Below are positions 50,755 through 60,181 of a DNA stretch of 64,000 nucleotides, piece by piece (positions within the stretch are counted from its first letter, which is position 1; every line of letters begins with the position of its first letter). Made by a program: the position numbers and the translations under genes. The DNA is from Thermoleophilia bacterium (GTDB lineage Bacteria; Actinomycetota; Thermoleophilia; Miltoncostaeales; Miltoncostaeaceae), in contig SHVE01000003.1 in the NCBI GenBank assembly GCA_009694365.1, positions 62,001 through 126,000 of the forward strand, in the 5' to 3' direction. Under the pieces are notes generated by a model. That model was not told where the DNA came from. It made no database searches and was given only the letters and a program-made list of their open reading frames with translations.

Positions 50755-50887
50755 GGTGTCTGACACGTAACAATTCATCTAGCCCATCACGACGCCCTCG
50801 GTAGCGCCAACGATGTCAACGGTGTCACCAACGGTGTTACCCGCCGCACCACGGACGCACGGCTATTGACCATCAATGTCTGACACC
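50755..50887. repeat. Dispersed palindrome copies between argD and lysA
   Basis: First copy (50755-50774) is the exact reverse complement of the 20 bp at 32854-32873. A second copy, ATGTCTGACACC, lies at 50876-50887, with weaker GGTGTYACC motifs between. Confidence 0.7.
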
Positions 50888-51082
50888 GATGGTCTGGCCC
50901 ATGTCGCGTGGGGCGACTACCCCGCTACGTCGCACCACTACGCCGAGCCCCGAGGAGCACCCGGCACGCGCAACGCATGGATGGCGATACCTCCGCCCGA
51001 GGTAACGGTGATCGGTTCGGCGGCCGGGGTATCAAGGGCCGGTGTACCCGCGTTCCGCAGGAACCCCCCGGGGCGCCTTTGC

Positions 51083-51088
51083 TAGCGT
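51083..51088 (+). promoter_or_regulatory. Putative -10 (TAGCGT) of the lysA-hom-thrCB operon
   Basis: TAGCGT, ten bases, ATG 51099. It supports ATG 51099 over the in-frame GTG 51042, which would put the promoter inside the gene. Confidence 0.5.
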
Positions 51089-51098
51089 CCTGCGGCGT

Positions 51099-52397
51099 AT
51101 GCAGCCACTTTCTCACGTTCTCCCACCGTCGGCAGCCACGACTCCGGAGGGCCACCTCTCGATTGGCGGATGCGATGTCGTCGCCCTCGCCGAGGAGCAC
51201 GGGACCCCGCTCGTTATCTACGACGAAGGGCTTTTGCGCGAGACCATGCGCCGCTACGTGACGGCCTTCCGGGCGCACGATTCCCACGCCGAAGTGGTTT
51301 ACGCAAGCAAGGCCTTCTGGGCTCAGGCGTTCCTCCGCATGGCGCACGAGGAGGGCCTCCGCGTGGATGTGGCCTCGGGGGGTGAACTCTTCATGGCGCT
51401 GCGCGCCGGATTCCCCGCGCAGGCGGTGGTGATGCACGGCAACGCCAAGGACCCCCGTGAGATCTCCGAGGCGCTGGACGCCGGGGTGGGACTGATTGTG
51501 GTGGACAGCCTCGACGAGATCGCACTGCTCGATCGCCTCGCTGGGGAGCGTGGGGTCACGCAGGATGTGCTGATCCGCGTCACCCCTGGCGTCAAGCCAT
51601 CCACCCATGCGTACATCTCTACCGGCCAGCTCGACAGCAAGTTCGGCTTCTCGTTGGAGGGTGGTCTGGCGGCGGCGGCCGTCGCTGCCGTGCGCGCGGT
51701 GCCCAACCTCGATCTCGTGGGTCTGCACTGCCACATCGGATCGCAAATCTTCGAGATCGGTGCCTACCGCGTGGCGGCGGCGCTTCTCGCCGGGTTCGTC
51801 TCGGAGGTCGGTGGTGACCTTCCGATTGTGGACATGGGTGGTGGCCTCGGTATCGCGTACACACGCCACGACGATCCGCCGTCCGTGGAGGAGTACGCCG
51901 ACATGGTGATGGAGGCCGTGTCCCGCGAGTGGGAGGCCGTCGGGCTCGCTCGCCCGCGCGTGATGGTGGAACCCGGTCGCAGCATGGTGGGCCGCGCGGG
52001 CCTGACCGTGTACCGGGTGACCGGCACCAAGGACATCCCCGGTGTACGGCGGTACGCCGCCGTGGACGGTGGCATGAGCGACCTTATGCGTCCGATGCTC
52101 TACGGAGCGGTGTACGAGGCGATTCTTCCCGAGCGCCCGCATGCGGAGGCCACGGAGACGGTGCGCCTCGTGGGTAAGCACTGCGAGAGCGGCGACGTGC
52201 TCATCGATGAGGCCGAACTGCCACCCGTCCGCGCGGGCGACCTCGTGTGCCTCCCCGCGACCGGGGCCTATGGTGTGGCGATGGCGAGTAACTACAACGG
52301 GGTCACGCGCCCCGCCGTGGTGTTCGTGAACGACGGGGTCGCCACCACCGTGGTACGCAGGGAGACCTACGCCGAACTGGTTGCGAGGGACCTGTGA
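51099..52397 (+). CDS. lysA: Diaminopimelate decarboxylase
   Basis: Last step of lysine synthesis, PLP-dependent. PLP lysine in VVYASKAFWAQAF (about residues 67-79), HCHIGSQIFE (about 210-219), GGGLGIAYTRHD and the C-terminal CESGDVL (about 367), GAYGVAMASNYNG. 432 residues, alanine-racemase fold plus beta domain. It heads an aspartate-family operon with hom, thrC, thrB, all overlapping by 4-11 bases. Confidence 0.97.
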   Translation: MQPLSHVLPPSAATTPEGHLSIGGCDVVALAEEHGTPLVIYDEGLLRETMRRYVTAFRAHDSHAEVVYASKAFWAQAFLRMAHEEGLRVDVASGGELFMALRAGFPAQAVVMHGNAKDPREISEALDAGVGLIVVDSLDEIALLDRLAGERGVTQDVLIRVTPGVKPSTHAYISTGQLDSKFGFSLEGGLAAAAVAAVRAVPNLDLVGLHCHIGSQIFEIGAYRVAAALLAGFVSEVGGDLPIVDMGGGLGIAYTRHDDPPSVEEYADMVMEAVSREWEAVGLARPRVMVEPGRSMVGRAGLTVYRVTGTKDIPGVRRYAAVDGGMSDLMRPMLYGAVYEAILPERPHAEATETVRLVGKHCESGDVLIDEAELPPVRAGDLVCLPATGAYGVAMASNYNGVTRPAVVFVNDGVATTVVRRETYAELVARDL

Positions 52398-53683
52398 GCG
52401 ACGTCATCCGCATTGGAATGCTGGGCTGCGGCACCGTGGGCCAGGGTGTCGTCCGAATCCTCCGGGAGACCGGCGCCACCATCGAGCGGGCCACGGGGCA
52501 CCGGCTGGAGATCGGACCCATCCTCGTCCGGGACCTCGCGGTGGATCGTCCAGGGGTCGACCTCGCCCTTCTCACCACCGATCCTGAGGTGGTGCTGGGT
52601 GATGAGGGTGTCGACATTCTTATTGAGGTCATGGGGGGTGTGACCCCCACGTACGACTGGCTGCTGCGCGCCCTCGGCAGTGGCACGTCGGTGGTCACCG
52701 CCAACAAGCAGCTGCTCGCACGCCACGGACCCGACCTCTTGGCCGCCGCTCAGGCCGGTGGCAGCGAGTTGCGCTTCGAGGCGTCGGTGTGCGCCGCCAT
52801 CCCCGTCATCAAGGTGCTGCGCGAATCGTTGCTGGCCGCTGAGATCGTGTCGGTCATGGGAATCGTCAACGGAACCACCAACTTCATCCTCACCGAGATG
52901 CGCCGCAGCGGTGTGGGGTATCCCGAGGCCGTTCGGCAGGCGCAGGAGTTGGGGTACGCCGAGGCCGATCCCACCGAGGACGTGGGCGGGGGAGACGCCG
53001 CCGCGAAGATGGCGATCCTCTCGTCCATCGCATTCCACACTCGGGTGCTCATCGACGACGTCCACTACTCGGGGATCGATGACCTGCAGGGCGATGACGT
53101 GGACATCGCCCGCGACCTCGGGTTCACCATGAAGTTGCTGGGCGTCGCCCGCTTGGTGGACGGTGCCATCTCGGTACGGGTTCATCCCGCTCTCGTTCCG
53201 GATGACCACCCCCTCGCGTCGGTGAACGGATCCGACAATGCCGTGCTGCTCGAGAGCGAGACGGTGCGCCAGATCATGCTGGTGGGGCCGGGTGCCGGTG
53301 GGACCGAGACGGCCTCCGCGGTGGTGAGCGACGTCCTCTCGATCCTCGGGAGCCGGCCCGGATCATTTCTGGCCGGCGCCCTCGTAGATGCCGGCCGTCC
53401 CATGGCTCCCGAGGGGTCGCTCGAGAGCGCCTTCTACCTGCGCCTCGAGGTTGCCGACGAGCCGGGCGTCCTCGCCCGCGTGTCATCCGTGCTGGGTGAG
53501 TGTGGCGTGTCAATTCTCACCGTGGTGCAGCGCGGTGAGGGGCACCGCGCCCGTCTGGTCATGATCTTGCACCGTGGCCCCGAGTCGACGGTCACCGACG
53601 CGATCGGTCGCCTCAGTGACCTGCCCGAGGTGCGCGAGAACCCCGTGCTCCTCCACGTGGTGGGCACCGGGGAAGCTCCGTGA
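52394..53683 (+). CDS. hom: Homoserine dehydrogenase with ACT domain
   Basis: Reduces aspartate semialdehyde to homoserine. NAD(P) site [17 protein letters not shown] (about residues 7-23), catalytic-domain motif [14 protein letters not shown] (about 156-169) and [20 protein letters not shown] (about 190-209). The C-terminal about 80 residues ([20 protein letters not shown]) form an ACT domain for threonine feedback. 429 residues. GTG 52394 overlaps lysA. Confidence 0.97.
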   Translation: MSDVIRIGMLGCGTVGQGVVRILRETGATIERATGHRLEIGPILVRDLAVDRPGVDLALLTTDPEVVLGDEGVDILIEVMGGVTPTYDWLLRALGSGTSVVTANKQLLARHGPDLLAAAQAGGSELRFEASVCAAIPVIKVLRESLLAAEIVSVMGIVNGTTNFILTEMRRSGVGYPEAVRQAQELGYAEADPTEDVGGGDAAAKMAILSSIAFHTRVLIDDVHYSGIDDLQGDDVDIARDLGFTMKLLGVARLVDGAISVRVHPALVPDDHPLASVNGSDNAVLLESETVRQIMLVGPGAGGTETASAVVSDVLSILGSRPGSFLAGALVDAGRPMAPEGSLESAFYLRLEVADEPGVLARVSSVLGECGVSILTVVQRGEGHRARLVMILHRGPESTVTDAIGRLSDLPEVRENPVLLHVVGTGEAP

Positions 53684-54750
53684 CGACGCACCGCGCCACG
53701 GGTGGACTGGCGTTGATCGAGCGGTACCGCGAGTTCCTTCCCATGACCGACGCCACGCCCGTCATCACCATGGGTGAGGGCGCCACGCCTCTCATTCCGC
53801 TGCCCACGCTCTCCGCGCGCCTCGGGCTCGACATCTACGCAAAGGTGGAGGGGCTCAACCCGACGGGGTCGTTCAAGGATCGGGGAATGTGCCTCGCCAT
53901 TTCGAAGGCCGTAGAGGAAGGCGCCACTGCCGTGATCTGCGCGAGTACCGGCAACACCTCGGCGTCCGCCGCCGCGTATGCGGCCCGCGCGGGCCTCACG
54001 GCCGCCGTCATCATCCCCGGGGGCAAGATCGCGCTTGGCAAACTTGCCCAGGCCCTCATCTACGGGGCCAAGGTCATTGCTGTGGACGGGAACTTCGACG
54101 ATGCCCTCCGGCTGGTGCGCGAACTCGCCGACACGCACTCGGTTGCGCTTGTCAATTCGCTCAACCCGTACCGTCTCGATGGGCAGAAGACCGCCGCCTT
54201 CGAAGTGTGCGACGCCCTCGGCGACGCCCCCGACACTCTCTGTATCCCTGTGGGCAATGCGGGCAACATCTCGGCCTACTGGATGGGGTTCACCGAGTAC
54301 CAGACGGTGGGTCGATCCACCCGTCTGCCACGCATGATGGGGTTTCAGGCCGAGGGGGCGGCACCCCTGGTGAGTGGCCACGTTGTCAGGGATCCCGAGA
54401 CCATTGCCACCGCCATTCGCATTGGCAATCCGGTCCGCGGCGAGCAGGCCCTCGCGGCCATGCGCGATTCGGGCGGTCAGGTGGACAGCGTCACCGACGA
54501 TCAGATCATCGCGGCGTACCGCATGGTGGCTGCGCAGGAGGGCGTCTTTTGCGAGCCGTCGTCGGCGGCCAGTGTGGCCGGTCTCATCAAGGCCCATGCC
54601 GCGGGTCGGTTCGCCGGGGGCGAGCGGGTGGTGTGCGTGCTCACTGGCAATGGCCTGAAGGACCCGGACACCGCCCTCGCCCGCAGTGGTGAGGTCATCA
54701 CGATCCCCGCTGAGTACGCCGCCGCGGAGCAGGCGCTGTATGGCAGCTAA
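53680..54750 (+). CDS. thrC: Threonine synthase
   Basis: PLP-dependent conversion of phosphohomoserine to threonine. PLP lysine in [20 protein letters not shown] (about residues 61-80), [19 protein letters not shown] (about 87-105) and phosphate-binding [12 protein letters not shown] (about 192-203). 356 residues is the short bacterial form. GTG 53680 overlaps hom. Confidence 0.96.
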   Translation: MTTHRATGGLALIERYREFLPMTDATPVITMGEGATPLIPLPTLSARLGLDIYAKVEGLNPTGSFKDRGMCLAISKAVEEGATAVICASTGNTSASAAAYAARAGLTAAVIIPGGKIALGKLAQALIYGAKVIAVDGNFDDALRLVRELADTHSVALVNSLNPYRLDGQKTAAFEVCDALGDAPDTLCIPVGNAGNISAYWMGFTEYQTVGRSTRLPRMMGFQAEGAAPLVSGHVVRDPETIATAIRIGNPVRGEQALAAMRDSGGQVDSVTDDQIIAAYRMVAAQEGVFCEPSSAASVAGLIKAHAAGRFAGGERVVCVLTGNGLKDPDTALARSGEVITIPAEYAAAEQALYGS

Positions 54751-55672
54751 CCGCGAGGCGCTGTCCATCACGGCGCCCGCGACATCGGCCAATCTGGGGC
54801 CGGGCTTCGACGTGTTGGCCCTCGCCCTTGACCTCGCCAACGAGGTGCGCGTCGTGCGCCGCCCGGGTCCCCTCACGGTCGTCGTGGAGGGTGAGGGGGC
54901 GGGCGAGGCCCCGCTCGATGCCAGCAACCTTGTGTGTCGGGCACTGTCCGAGGGCATCGGCGATCTCGACGGCCTTCAGATCACCTGTCGCAACCGCATC
55001 CCATTTGGGCGTGGCCTCGGGTCGTCGGCGGCGGCCGTGTGTTCCGGGCTCGTGGCGGCGAACGCGCTTGGCAACCTGCGCTGGTCGCCGTCCGACATCC
55101 TTGCCCGGGCCATCGCACTGGAGGGGCATGGGGACAATGCGGCCGCGTGCCTCGACGGAGGCATCACCGCGCTTGTACCGGGCCCTCGCTCCCTTCGTAT
55201 CCCACCCCCCGATGGCCTCGCCCTCGTCGTGGTCATCCCCGATGTACGGGTGTCCACTCCTGAGGCCCGTTCGTTGATGCCTTCCCAGGTACCCATCGCC
55301 GACGCTGCCCACAACCTCGCCGCCACCTCGGGTCTGGTCCTCACGCTCGAACGTGGCCGCGTGGACGAGATCCCTGAGTTCCTTATGGACCGTCTTCATG
55401 AGCCCTACCGTGCGGCGCTCTGTCCGGGCATCGACCGCCTGAAGGCGGTCGAGCATCCGGGCCTGCTGGGCGTGACCGTCTCGGGGTCGGGTCCCAGCAT
55501 GCTCATGTGGGTGATGTCGGACGCCGCCTCGGAGATTGCCGCTGCCGCCCGCGCCACCCTCGATCAGGGGGCGGTGCGCGCGGAGGTCCGTGTAGAGCGC
55601 ATCGCTTCTGCGGGCGTTCGCGCGCGGTGGGAGGGTACCGAGGGCACCGTGCTCGCCCGCACGCCCGGCTGA
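54740..55672 (+). CDS. thrB: Homoserine kinase
   Basis: GHMP kinase that phosphorylates homoserine for thr[21 protein letters not shown] (about residues 14-33), the ATP loop [20 protein letters not shown] (about 89-108) and [14 protein letters not shown] (about 247-260). 310 residues. ATG 54740 overlaps the end of thrC by 11 nt. It is the last gene of the operon, convergent with the membrane spermidine-synthase-like gene 10 nt later. Confidence 0.96.
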   Translation: MAANREALSITAPATSANLGPGFDVLALALDLANEVRVVRRPGPLTVVVEGEGAGEAPLDASNLVCRALSEGIGDLDGLQITCRNRIPFGRGLGSSAAAVCSGLVAANALGNLRWSPSDILARAIALEGHGDNAAACLDGGITALVPGPRSLRIPPPDGLALVVVIPDVRVSTPEARSLMPSQVPIADAAHNLAATSGLVLTLERGRVDEIPEFLMDRLHEPYRAALCPGIDRLKAVEHPGLLGVTVSGSGPSMLMWVMSDAASEIAAAARATLDQGAVRAEVRVERIASAGVRARWEGTEGTVLARTPG

Positions 55673-55681
55673 CCGCGTGAG

Positions 55682-57184
55682 TCATGCCCCCGGGGCACCC
55701 CGGTTGAGGTAGTTGAGAATCGCTCCATCGGTCATTTGCTCCACGGGGGCACGATCGTCGGTGAAGATTTCACCGCCGCCGGGTATCGATTTCAGGCCCG
55801 ATGCCAACTGCCTAGCAGGTCCCGCAAGAACGCCCGTCGCTGCTTGCAGTCGTGCGACGGTTCGCGTTGCCGTCGCGGGGTTGGCGAATGCGATGAGCAC
55901 GCTGGTGAATTCCTCGTAACGGGCGACGAGTACCGCCGGGAACACTGTGCGCATGGTGGCGCCGATGCGCGCGACGACCGCCTCCTCGTCGGGAGGCGTG
56001 CCGACGTTGATGGCGACCACCCCATCCCGGGCGAGACGGTTACGCGCCTGTCGGAAGAACTCAGTCGTGGCCAAGTGGAACGGGATGTACGGCTGGCGGT
56101 ACGCGTCAACGATGATTCCGGTGAACGGTCCGCGGTCGGCGGCGAGCCAGAAACGGGCGTCGGCCTCGTGCACCGTGAGGTTGGGACCCGACATATCGAG
56201 GAGAGTGCGCCCGACCCGGCTCACCACCGGGTCGATCTCCACGCCATCCACGTGCCACGCGGGCCACAGCATCCGGTACGCACGCGCGGTGGTGCCGCCG
56301 GCGTTCCCGAGGATCGCGACGCGGCCGCGTGGGGTGGCGGTGATGAGGGGCAGGGTGGCGAACGCGTCCCAGTAGCCGCCCACCAGCGCCCCGCGGTCGG
56401 CCGGGAGGATCGAGTGCAGGGCCCACCCCTCGTTCAGGCGTAGGAGCCGCCGCCCATCCGGTGTCTCGGTCACCTGCACGTATTGGTACGGCGATTCGGC
56501 CTCGAACACCACGGTCTCTCCGTCCTGCGCCTTCACCGTCCCCACAGGGAGCAGGAGCAGGGCGGCGATGACGACGGGCGCGGACGCCGCTGTCGCTCCC
56601 AGTAGGGGAAGGGCCGACAGGGCCAAAACGGCCGCGATGAGGATGAGTGTGCGGCGGGTTCCGATGGCCGGGATGAGCACGAGCACGGGTAAGAAGGTGC
56701 CGAGGATGCTGCCGAGGGTGGAGATGGCGTACAGGCGCCCCGACACCGACCCGGCGGTCTGCACATCGGTCACCGACAGGCGGATGGCCCACGGGGCGAC
56801 CATGCCGAGGAGTGTGATGGGTACGAGGAACATGAGCATGGTGCCCACGAAGGAGGCCACGAACGCACCTGCGGAGAGGTCGGCGAAGGCCCGTTGCGCG
56901 GCCTCGAAAATGGGCGTGAGCGCGATGGGAAGGATGGCCAGTGCGATGGCGGCCATGATGACCACCGCCCCGAGCGCCCGTGGGGTGGGGTGGCGGTCGG
57001 CCAGGGTCCCGCCCAGCCAGTAGCCTAGGGAGAGGTAGATGAGCGTGAGCCCGATCACGTTCGCCCACACCAGATTGCTGGCTCCGAACCATGGGGCGAG
57101 CAGGCGGGCGCCGGTGAGCTCGGCGGCCAGGGTGGAGGCCCCGGCGACGAACACCAGCACCGGAAGAACGAGTCGGAGCCGCAC
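55682..57184 (-). CDS. Membrane protein with spermidine-synthase-like methyltransferase-fold domain
   Basis: 500 residues. The N-terminal half (about 1-225) has some seven hydrophobic spans (LRLVLPVLVFVAGASTLAAE ...; LGSILGTFLPVLVLIPAIGT), and the C-terminal half (about 240-490) has the polyamine-synthase fold: ESPYQYVQVTE, GRVAILGNAGGTTARAYR, HVDGVEIDPVVSRVGR and IIVDAYRQPYIPFHL. This is the fused-MFS/spermidine synthase family of unknown substrate. The glycine motif is LGNAGGT rather than LGGGDG, and the last aspartate of typical SpeE is replaced in DAYRQP, so aminopropyl transfer is doubtful. GTG 57184 is set by TAGTGT seven bases upstream; ATG 57223 is an alternative. Confidence 0.85.
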   Translation of the reverse strand: MRLRLVLPVLVFVAGASTLAAELTGARLLAPWFGASNLVWANVIGLTLIYLSLGYWLGGTLADRHPTPRALGAVVIMAAIALAILPIALTPIFEAAQRAFADLSAGAFVASFVGTMLMFLVPITLLGMVAPWAIRLSVTDVQTAGSVSGRLYAISTLGSILGTFLPVLVLIPAIGTRRTLILIAAVLALSALPLLGATAASAPVVIAALLLLPVGTVKAQDGETVVFEAESPYQYVQVTETPDGRRLLRLNEGWALHSILPADRGALVGGYWDAFATLPLITATPRGRVAILGNAGGTTARAYRMLWPAWHVDGVEIDPVVSRVGRTLLDMSGPNLTVHEADARFWLAADRGPFTGIIVDAYRQPYIPFHLATTEFFRQARNRLARDGVVAINVGTPPDEEAVVARIGATMRTVFPAVLVARYEEFTSVLIAFANPATATRTVARLQAATGVLAGPARQLASGLKSIPGGGEIFTDDRAPVEQMTDGAILNYLNRGAPGA

Positions 57185-57191
57185 GCTCGCC

Positions 57192-57197
57192 ACACTA
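57192..57197 (-). promoter_or_regulatory. Putative -10 (TAGTGT) of the membrane spermidine-synthase-like gene
   Basis: Minus strand: TAGTGT, seven bases, GTG 57184. Predicted leaderless start. Confidence 0.5.
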
Positions 57198-57637
57198 CCC
57201 ACGGGCGTGCGGCGGGGGTGCATCACCCCGGAGTGAGGCGGGTTCCGCGACCTCGGACCGGTCGATGGCCGGCGGTATCGGACCTGCGGTTCGCGGTGGT
57301 CCCGGTCACGTCGATACCGGACAAGGGTGTGCCGGGCGCACAGGGGGAGGCACGCCTCCCGGGTTCGCGGCGATGGGCGCGCATTACGGTGTCCCAGAGG
57401 AGTGGTCGGGGGATCCCGGTGGTGCGTCCCTGCCATTTCGTTACCGCACCACCCCACCGGTCGTCTGATCGCCATCGGTCGGTACGCCATCGGTGCGCGA
57501 GATCGTGTCTAGGGTCTCTCCCACTCGCGGTCGTCGGACCCGACGTTCATCCACGGCCTGACCGGTGCGGGTGGTAGGGTCGGGGACGTGCGGCGTCCGC
57601 ATCCGGACCGGTATCAGGCACCCTCGGAGGGCCATTC
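57198..57637. other. Divergent intergenic region before the transaldolase-like gene
   Basis: About 440 bases without a recognised gene. TAGGGT (57575-57580) is a likely -10 for the talC-type operon and CGGAGG (57625-57630) its ribosome-binding site, giving a leader of about 50 nt. Confidence 0.45.
57575..57580 (+). promoter_or_regulatory. Putative -10 (TAGGGT) of the transaldolase-glpX operon
   Basis: Same TANNNT class, but here a leader of about 50 nt with CGGAGG precedes the GTG start. Confidence 0.45.
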
Positions 57638-58294
57638 GTGAAGCTGTTCATCGACACCGCGAGCATTGAGGACATCGAGGAGATCGCCTCGTGGGGCGTG
57701 CTCGACGGGGTCACCACCAATCCCACCCTGCTCGCGCGGGTGGATGGGGATGAGGATTCCATCTACCGACGCATCTGCGAGTTGGTGGACGGCCCCATCT
57801 CAGCCGAGGTCGTTGCCGACAATGTGCCCACCATGGTGACGGAGGGCAGGCGTCTGGCCGCCATTCACCCGAACATCGTGGTGAAGTTGCCAACGAGCCG
57901 CGAGGGCCTCACCGCGACGTCGGTGCTCGCTCGCGACGGGATCCGTGTGAACATGACGCTCTGCTTCACGGCGAGTCAGGCAATGCTTGCCGCATCCGCC
58001 GGCGCTGCGTTCGTGTCGCCGTTCATCGGTCGCTACGACGACATCTCGCAGAACGGCCTCGGACCCCTCGCGGAGATTATCGAGTGCTTTGCCACGGCCG
58101 ATTACGGGACCGAGGTGCTCGCGGCATCCATCCGCAGTCCGGTTCACGTGGTGGAGGCCGCCCGCCTGGGTGCCGACATCGCGACCATCCCGCCGAAGGT
58201 CTTCCACCAGATGCTCCACCATCCGCTCACGACCGCCGGCATTGAGCAGTTCAACACCGACTACGCGGCCCGCCTCGCCCGCACGGACGTATGA
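57638..58294 (+). CDS. Transaldolase / fructose-6-phosphate aldolase family (TalC/MipB type)
   Basis: 218 residues, the short TIM-barrel form. MKLFIDTASIEDIEEIASWG start, DGVTTNPTLLARV (about residues 24-36), Schiff-base Lys in HPNIVVKLPTSREGL (Lys about 87), NMTLCFTASQAMLAA (about 106-120) and SPFIGRYDDISQNG. It acts either in the non-oxidative pentose phosphate pathway or as an FSA; sequence alone does not decide. GTG 57638. The stop overlaps glpX (ATGA), pairing two sugar-phosphate enzymes. Confidence 0.93.
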   Translation: MKLFIDTASIEDIEEIASWGVLDGVTTNPTLLARVDGDEDSIYRRICELVDGPISAEVVADNVPTMVTEGRRLAAIHPNIVVKLPTSREGLTATSVLARDGIRVNMTLCFTASQAMLAASAGAAFVSPFIGRYDDISQNGLGPLAEIIECFATADYGTEVLAASIRSPVHVVEAARLGADIATIPPKVFHQMLHHPLTTAGIEQFNTDYAARLARTDV

Positions 58295-59301
58295 GTACCA
58301 ACGACGCTCGTGTTCTCGCGCCGCGGGCGATCGATGGGCAGGTGGTCGTGCCCGCCACCGATTTCTTGGGAGTGGTCGAGCAGGCTGCCCTCGCGTCGGC
58401 CCGGTGGGTGGGACAAGGCGACCGTCATGCCGCGGATGGTGCGGCCGTGGACGCAATGCGGTCGGAGTTCAGCGCGATGCCCATCACGGGGACGGTCATC
58501 ATCGGTGAGGGCGAGAAGGATGAGGCCCCCGAGTTGTACGTGGGCGAGGTCCTTGGCACGGGCGGGATGCTCTGCGAGATCGCCGTGGATCCCCTCGAGG
58601 GCACCGATCTGGTTGCCCGTGGTGATGGCGGAGCCATTGCCGTGTGCGTCATCGGGGCCCCGGGCGGGGTTATGGCGGCTCCCGACATGTACATGCAGAA
58701 GCTCTGCGTGGGGGCGACCGCCCGTGGTCACGTGGACATCACGGCTCCCATCACTGAGACCCTCGCCACCGTGGCCCGGTGTTATGACCGGCGCATTCAG
58801 GATCTGTCGGTCATCGTGCTCGACCGTCCCCGCCACGAGGAGCTGATCGAGGAGATCCGCCACACAGGCGCCCGTATCAAGCTCATCCCCGACGGCGATA
58901 TCACCGCCAGCATGTCGGCGGCCGTGCGCGGAACCGGTGACCATTTGTACGTCGGCATCGGCGGGTCCACCGAGGGCGTCATCACCGCCGCTGCCCTCGA
59001 GTGCCTCGGTGGTGAGATCCAGGCCCGCATGTGGCCCAAGGACGATGCCCAGGTTGAGCGCCTCCGACCCTTCGGCCTCGACGATCCGACCCGCATACTT
59101 ACCGCACGCGATCTCGCCCCGGAGCCCCTCTACGTGCTCGCCACGGGCGTTACCGACGGCAACCTGCTCCGGGGGGTGCGGTACTTCAGCGACGGCGCCC
59201 GCACCCACTCCATCCTCATGGATCTGACCACGCGCACCGTACGCTTCATCGACACCATCCACATGTTCAGCCGCACACCGCTCAGGGAGATCCGACTGTG
59301 A
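58291..59301 (+). CDS. glpX: Class II fructose-1,6-bisphosphatase
   Basis: Key gluconeogenic phosphatase. Metal-binding motifs of the GlpX family: IIGEGEKDEAPELYVGE (about residues 70-86) and VDPLEGTDLVARGDGGAI (about 99-116); also IGGSTEGVITAAALECLGGE (about 227-246) and LATGVTDGNLLRGVRY. 336 residues, complete. It is the only FBPase form in most actinobacteria. Confidence 0.96.
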   Translation: MSTNDARVLAPRAIDGQVVVPATDFLGVVEQAALASARWVGQGDRHAADGAAVDAMRSEFSAMPITGTVIIGEGEKDEAPELYVGEVLGTGGMLCEIAVDPLEGTDLVARGDGGAIAVCVIGAPGGVMAAPDMYMQKLCVGATARGHVDITAPITETLATVARCYDRRIQDLSVIVLDRPRHEELIEEIRHTGARIKLIPDGDITASMSAAVRGTGDHLYVGIGGSTEGVITAAALECLGGEIQARMWPKDDAQVERLRPFGLDDPTRILTARDLAPEPLYVLATGVTDGNLLRGVRYFSDGARTHSILMDLTTRTVRFIDTIHMFSRTPLREIRL

Positions 59302-59612
59302 ATGACGACACCCCGCCCGACAATCCGTTCGGCTTCGCCTTCGGCGAGGACGCCTCCGAGGAGTTCAAGGAGCGTCTCAAGGAGATGATGCGTGCCCAGC
59401 GGGAGGCGATGGAAGAGGTGCAGGCCGAGGGCGGCGGGCAGATCGCTCCGGTGGACCGCTGGCAGATGATCACCCTTGCAGTGCATATGTCGGGATCGGC
59501 GCTCCGTGTCATGCGACCGGTGGAAAGCGCCGACGACGCTGCCGACGCCATGGGCATGCTCTTCGCCCGGGCGATGGCGGCGCTCCAGGGGAGCCTCCGG
59601 CCATCGGAGTGA
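59298..59612 (+). CDS. Conserved-looking 104-aa protein, unrecognised
   Basis: Acidic, helical, no membrane span. It starts MNDDTPPDNPFGFAFGEDAS and has a charged coiled-coil-like stretch (EEFKERLKEMMRAQREAMEE, about residues 21-40) and a hydrophobic helix (DAADAMGMLFARAMAALQG). GTG 59298 overlaps the glpX stop (GTGA), so it is translated with glpX. Function is unknown. Confidence 0.6.
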   Translation: MNDDTPPDNPFGFAFGEDASEEFKERLKEMMRAQREAMEEVQAEGGGQIAPVDRWQMITLAVHMSGSALRVMRPVESADDAADAMGMLFARAMAALQGSLRPSE

Positions 59613-59696
59613 GTGGGGGCGTGTCGGCTCCCATGTGAGGCGAAGTCGTCACGGTGCGATCCTCCCGCGTTTCGTGGGCGCCACCATGCTGGACCG

Positions 59697-60104
59697 GTGG
59701 CACGAAGTCTCCGCATCGATTCAATCTGCCGGCCGGCCGGCCCCCTGTACGTGGACGGAGCCCTCCCGATATCCCGGGCATGGCTGGCCGATCGGACGTT
59801 TCCGCGTCTCGTGGGACTGCTCGGAACCCCGGACCTCCGGCCGGACGAGGCCGTGGTCATCACCCGATGCGCGGCCGTCCATGCGGTGGGAATGCGGGTG
59901 TCGATCGGCGTTGCCTTCGTCGACCGGCAGGGGGTCGTGGTGCGGGTAGTCGATCCGCTGCCCCGGCGGGGCGCTCGGATGCGGGGAGCCACCACCGTGA
60001 TCGAGGCCACCGCGGGCGTTCTGGCGGGCGTCACCCCCGGGGTTCGAGTCCACCTGCCGAACGTTCACCTTTTCCCGCACCGAGGGCCTTTCACACGCGG
60101 GTGA
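59697..60104 (+). CDS. DUF192 family protein
   Basis: 135 residues. The DUF192 core is visible: SRAWLADRTFPRLVGLLGTP (about residues 22-41), ITRCAAVHAVGMRVSIGVAF (about 52-71) and VIEATAGVLAGVTPG (about 101-115). Function is unknown; the gene commonly sits beside Tad/Flp pilus clusters or carries a signal peptide, which is absent here. GTG 59697 is preceded by a weak CATGCT six bases upstream. It lies between the glpX cluster and the Tad genes. Confidence 0.78.
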   Translation: MARSLRIDSICRPAGPLYVDGALPISRAWLADRTFPRLVGLLGTPDLRPDEAVVITRCAAVHAVGMRVSIGVAFVDRQGVVVRVVDPLPRRGARMRGATTVIEATAGVLAGVTPGVRVHLPNVHLFPHRGPFTRG

Positions 60105-60181
60105 GGGGGGAGCCTTTGCGCTCCCCGTGCGTTTACCGGTCACAGGGAGGAACACGCCTCCCCGAACGACCGGAGCTCGCG

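Larger units (their letters stand above)
50721..51098. other. argD-lysA intergenic region with dispersed repeats
   Basis: About 380 bases with no gene. It contains GGTGTCTGACACG-TAACAAT (50755-50774), GGTGTCACC and GGTGTTACC variants near 50821-50841, and ATGTCTGACACC (50876-50887), all related to the dispersed palindrome. The lysA promoter is at the end. Confidence 0.55.

Noticed and set aside
60031..60060. tRNA T-arm-like GGTTCGAGTCC
   Set aside because: It lies inside the DUF192 coding frame, and no matching acceptor, D or anticodon arms surround it.
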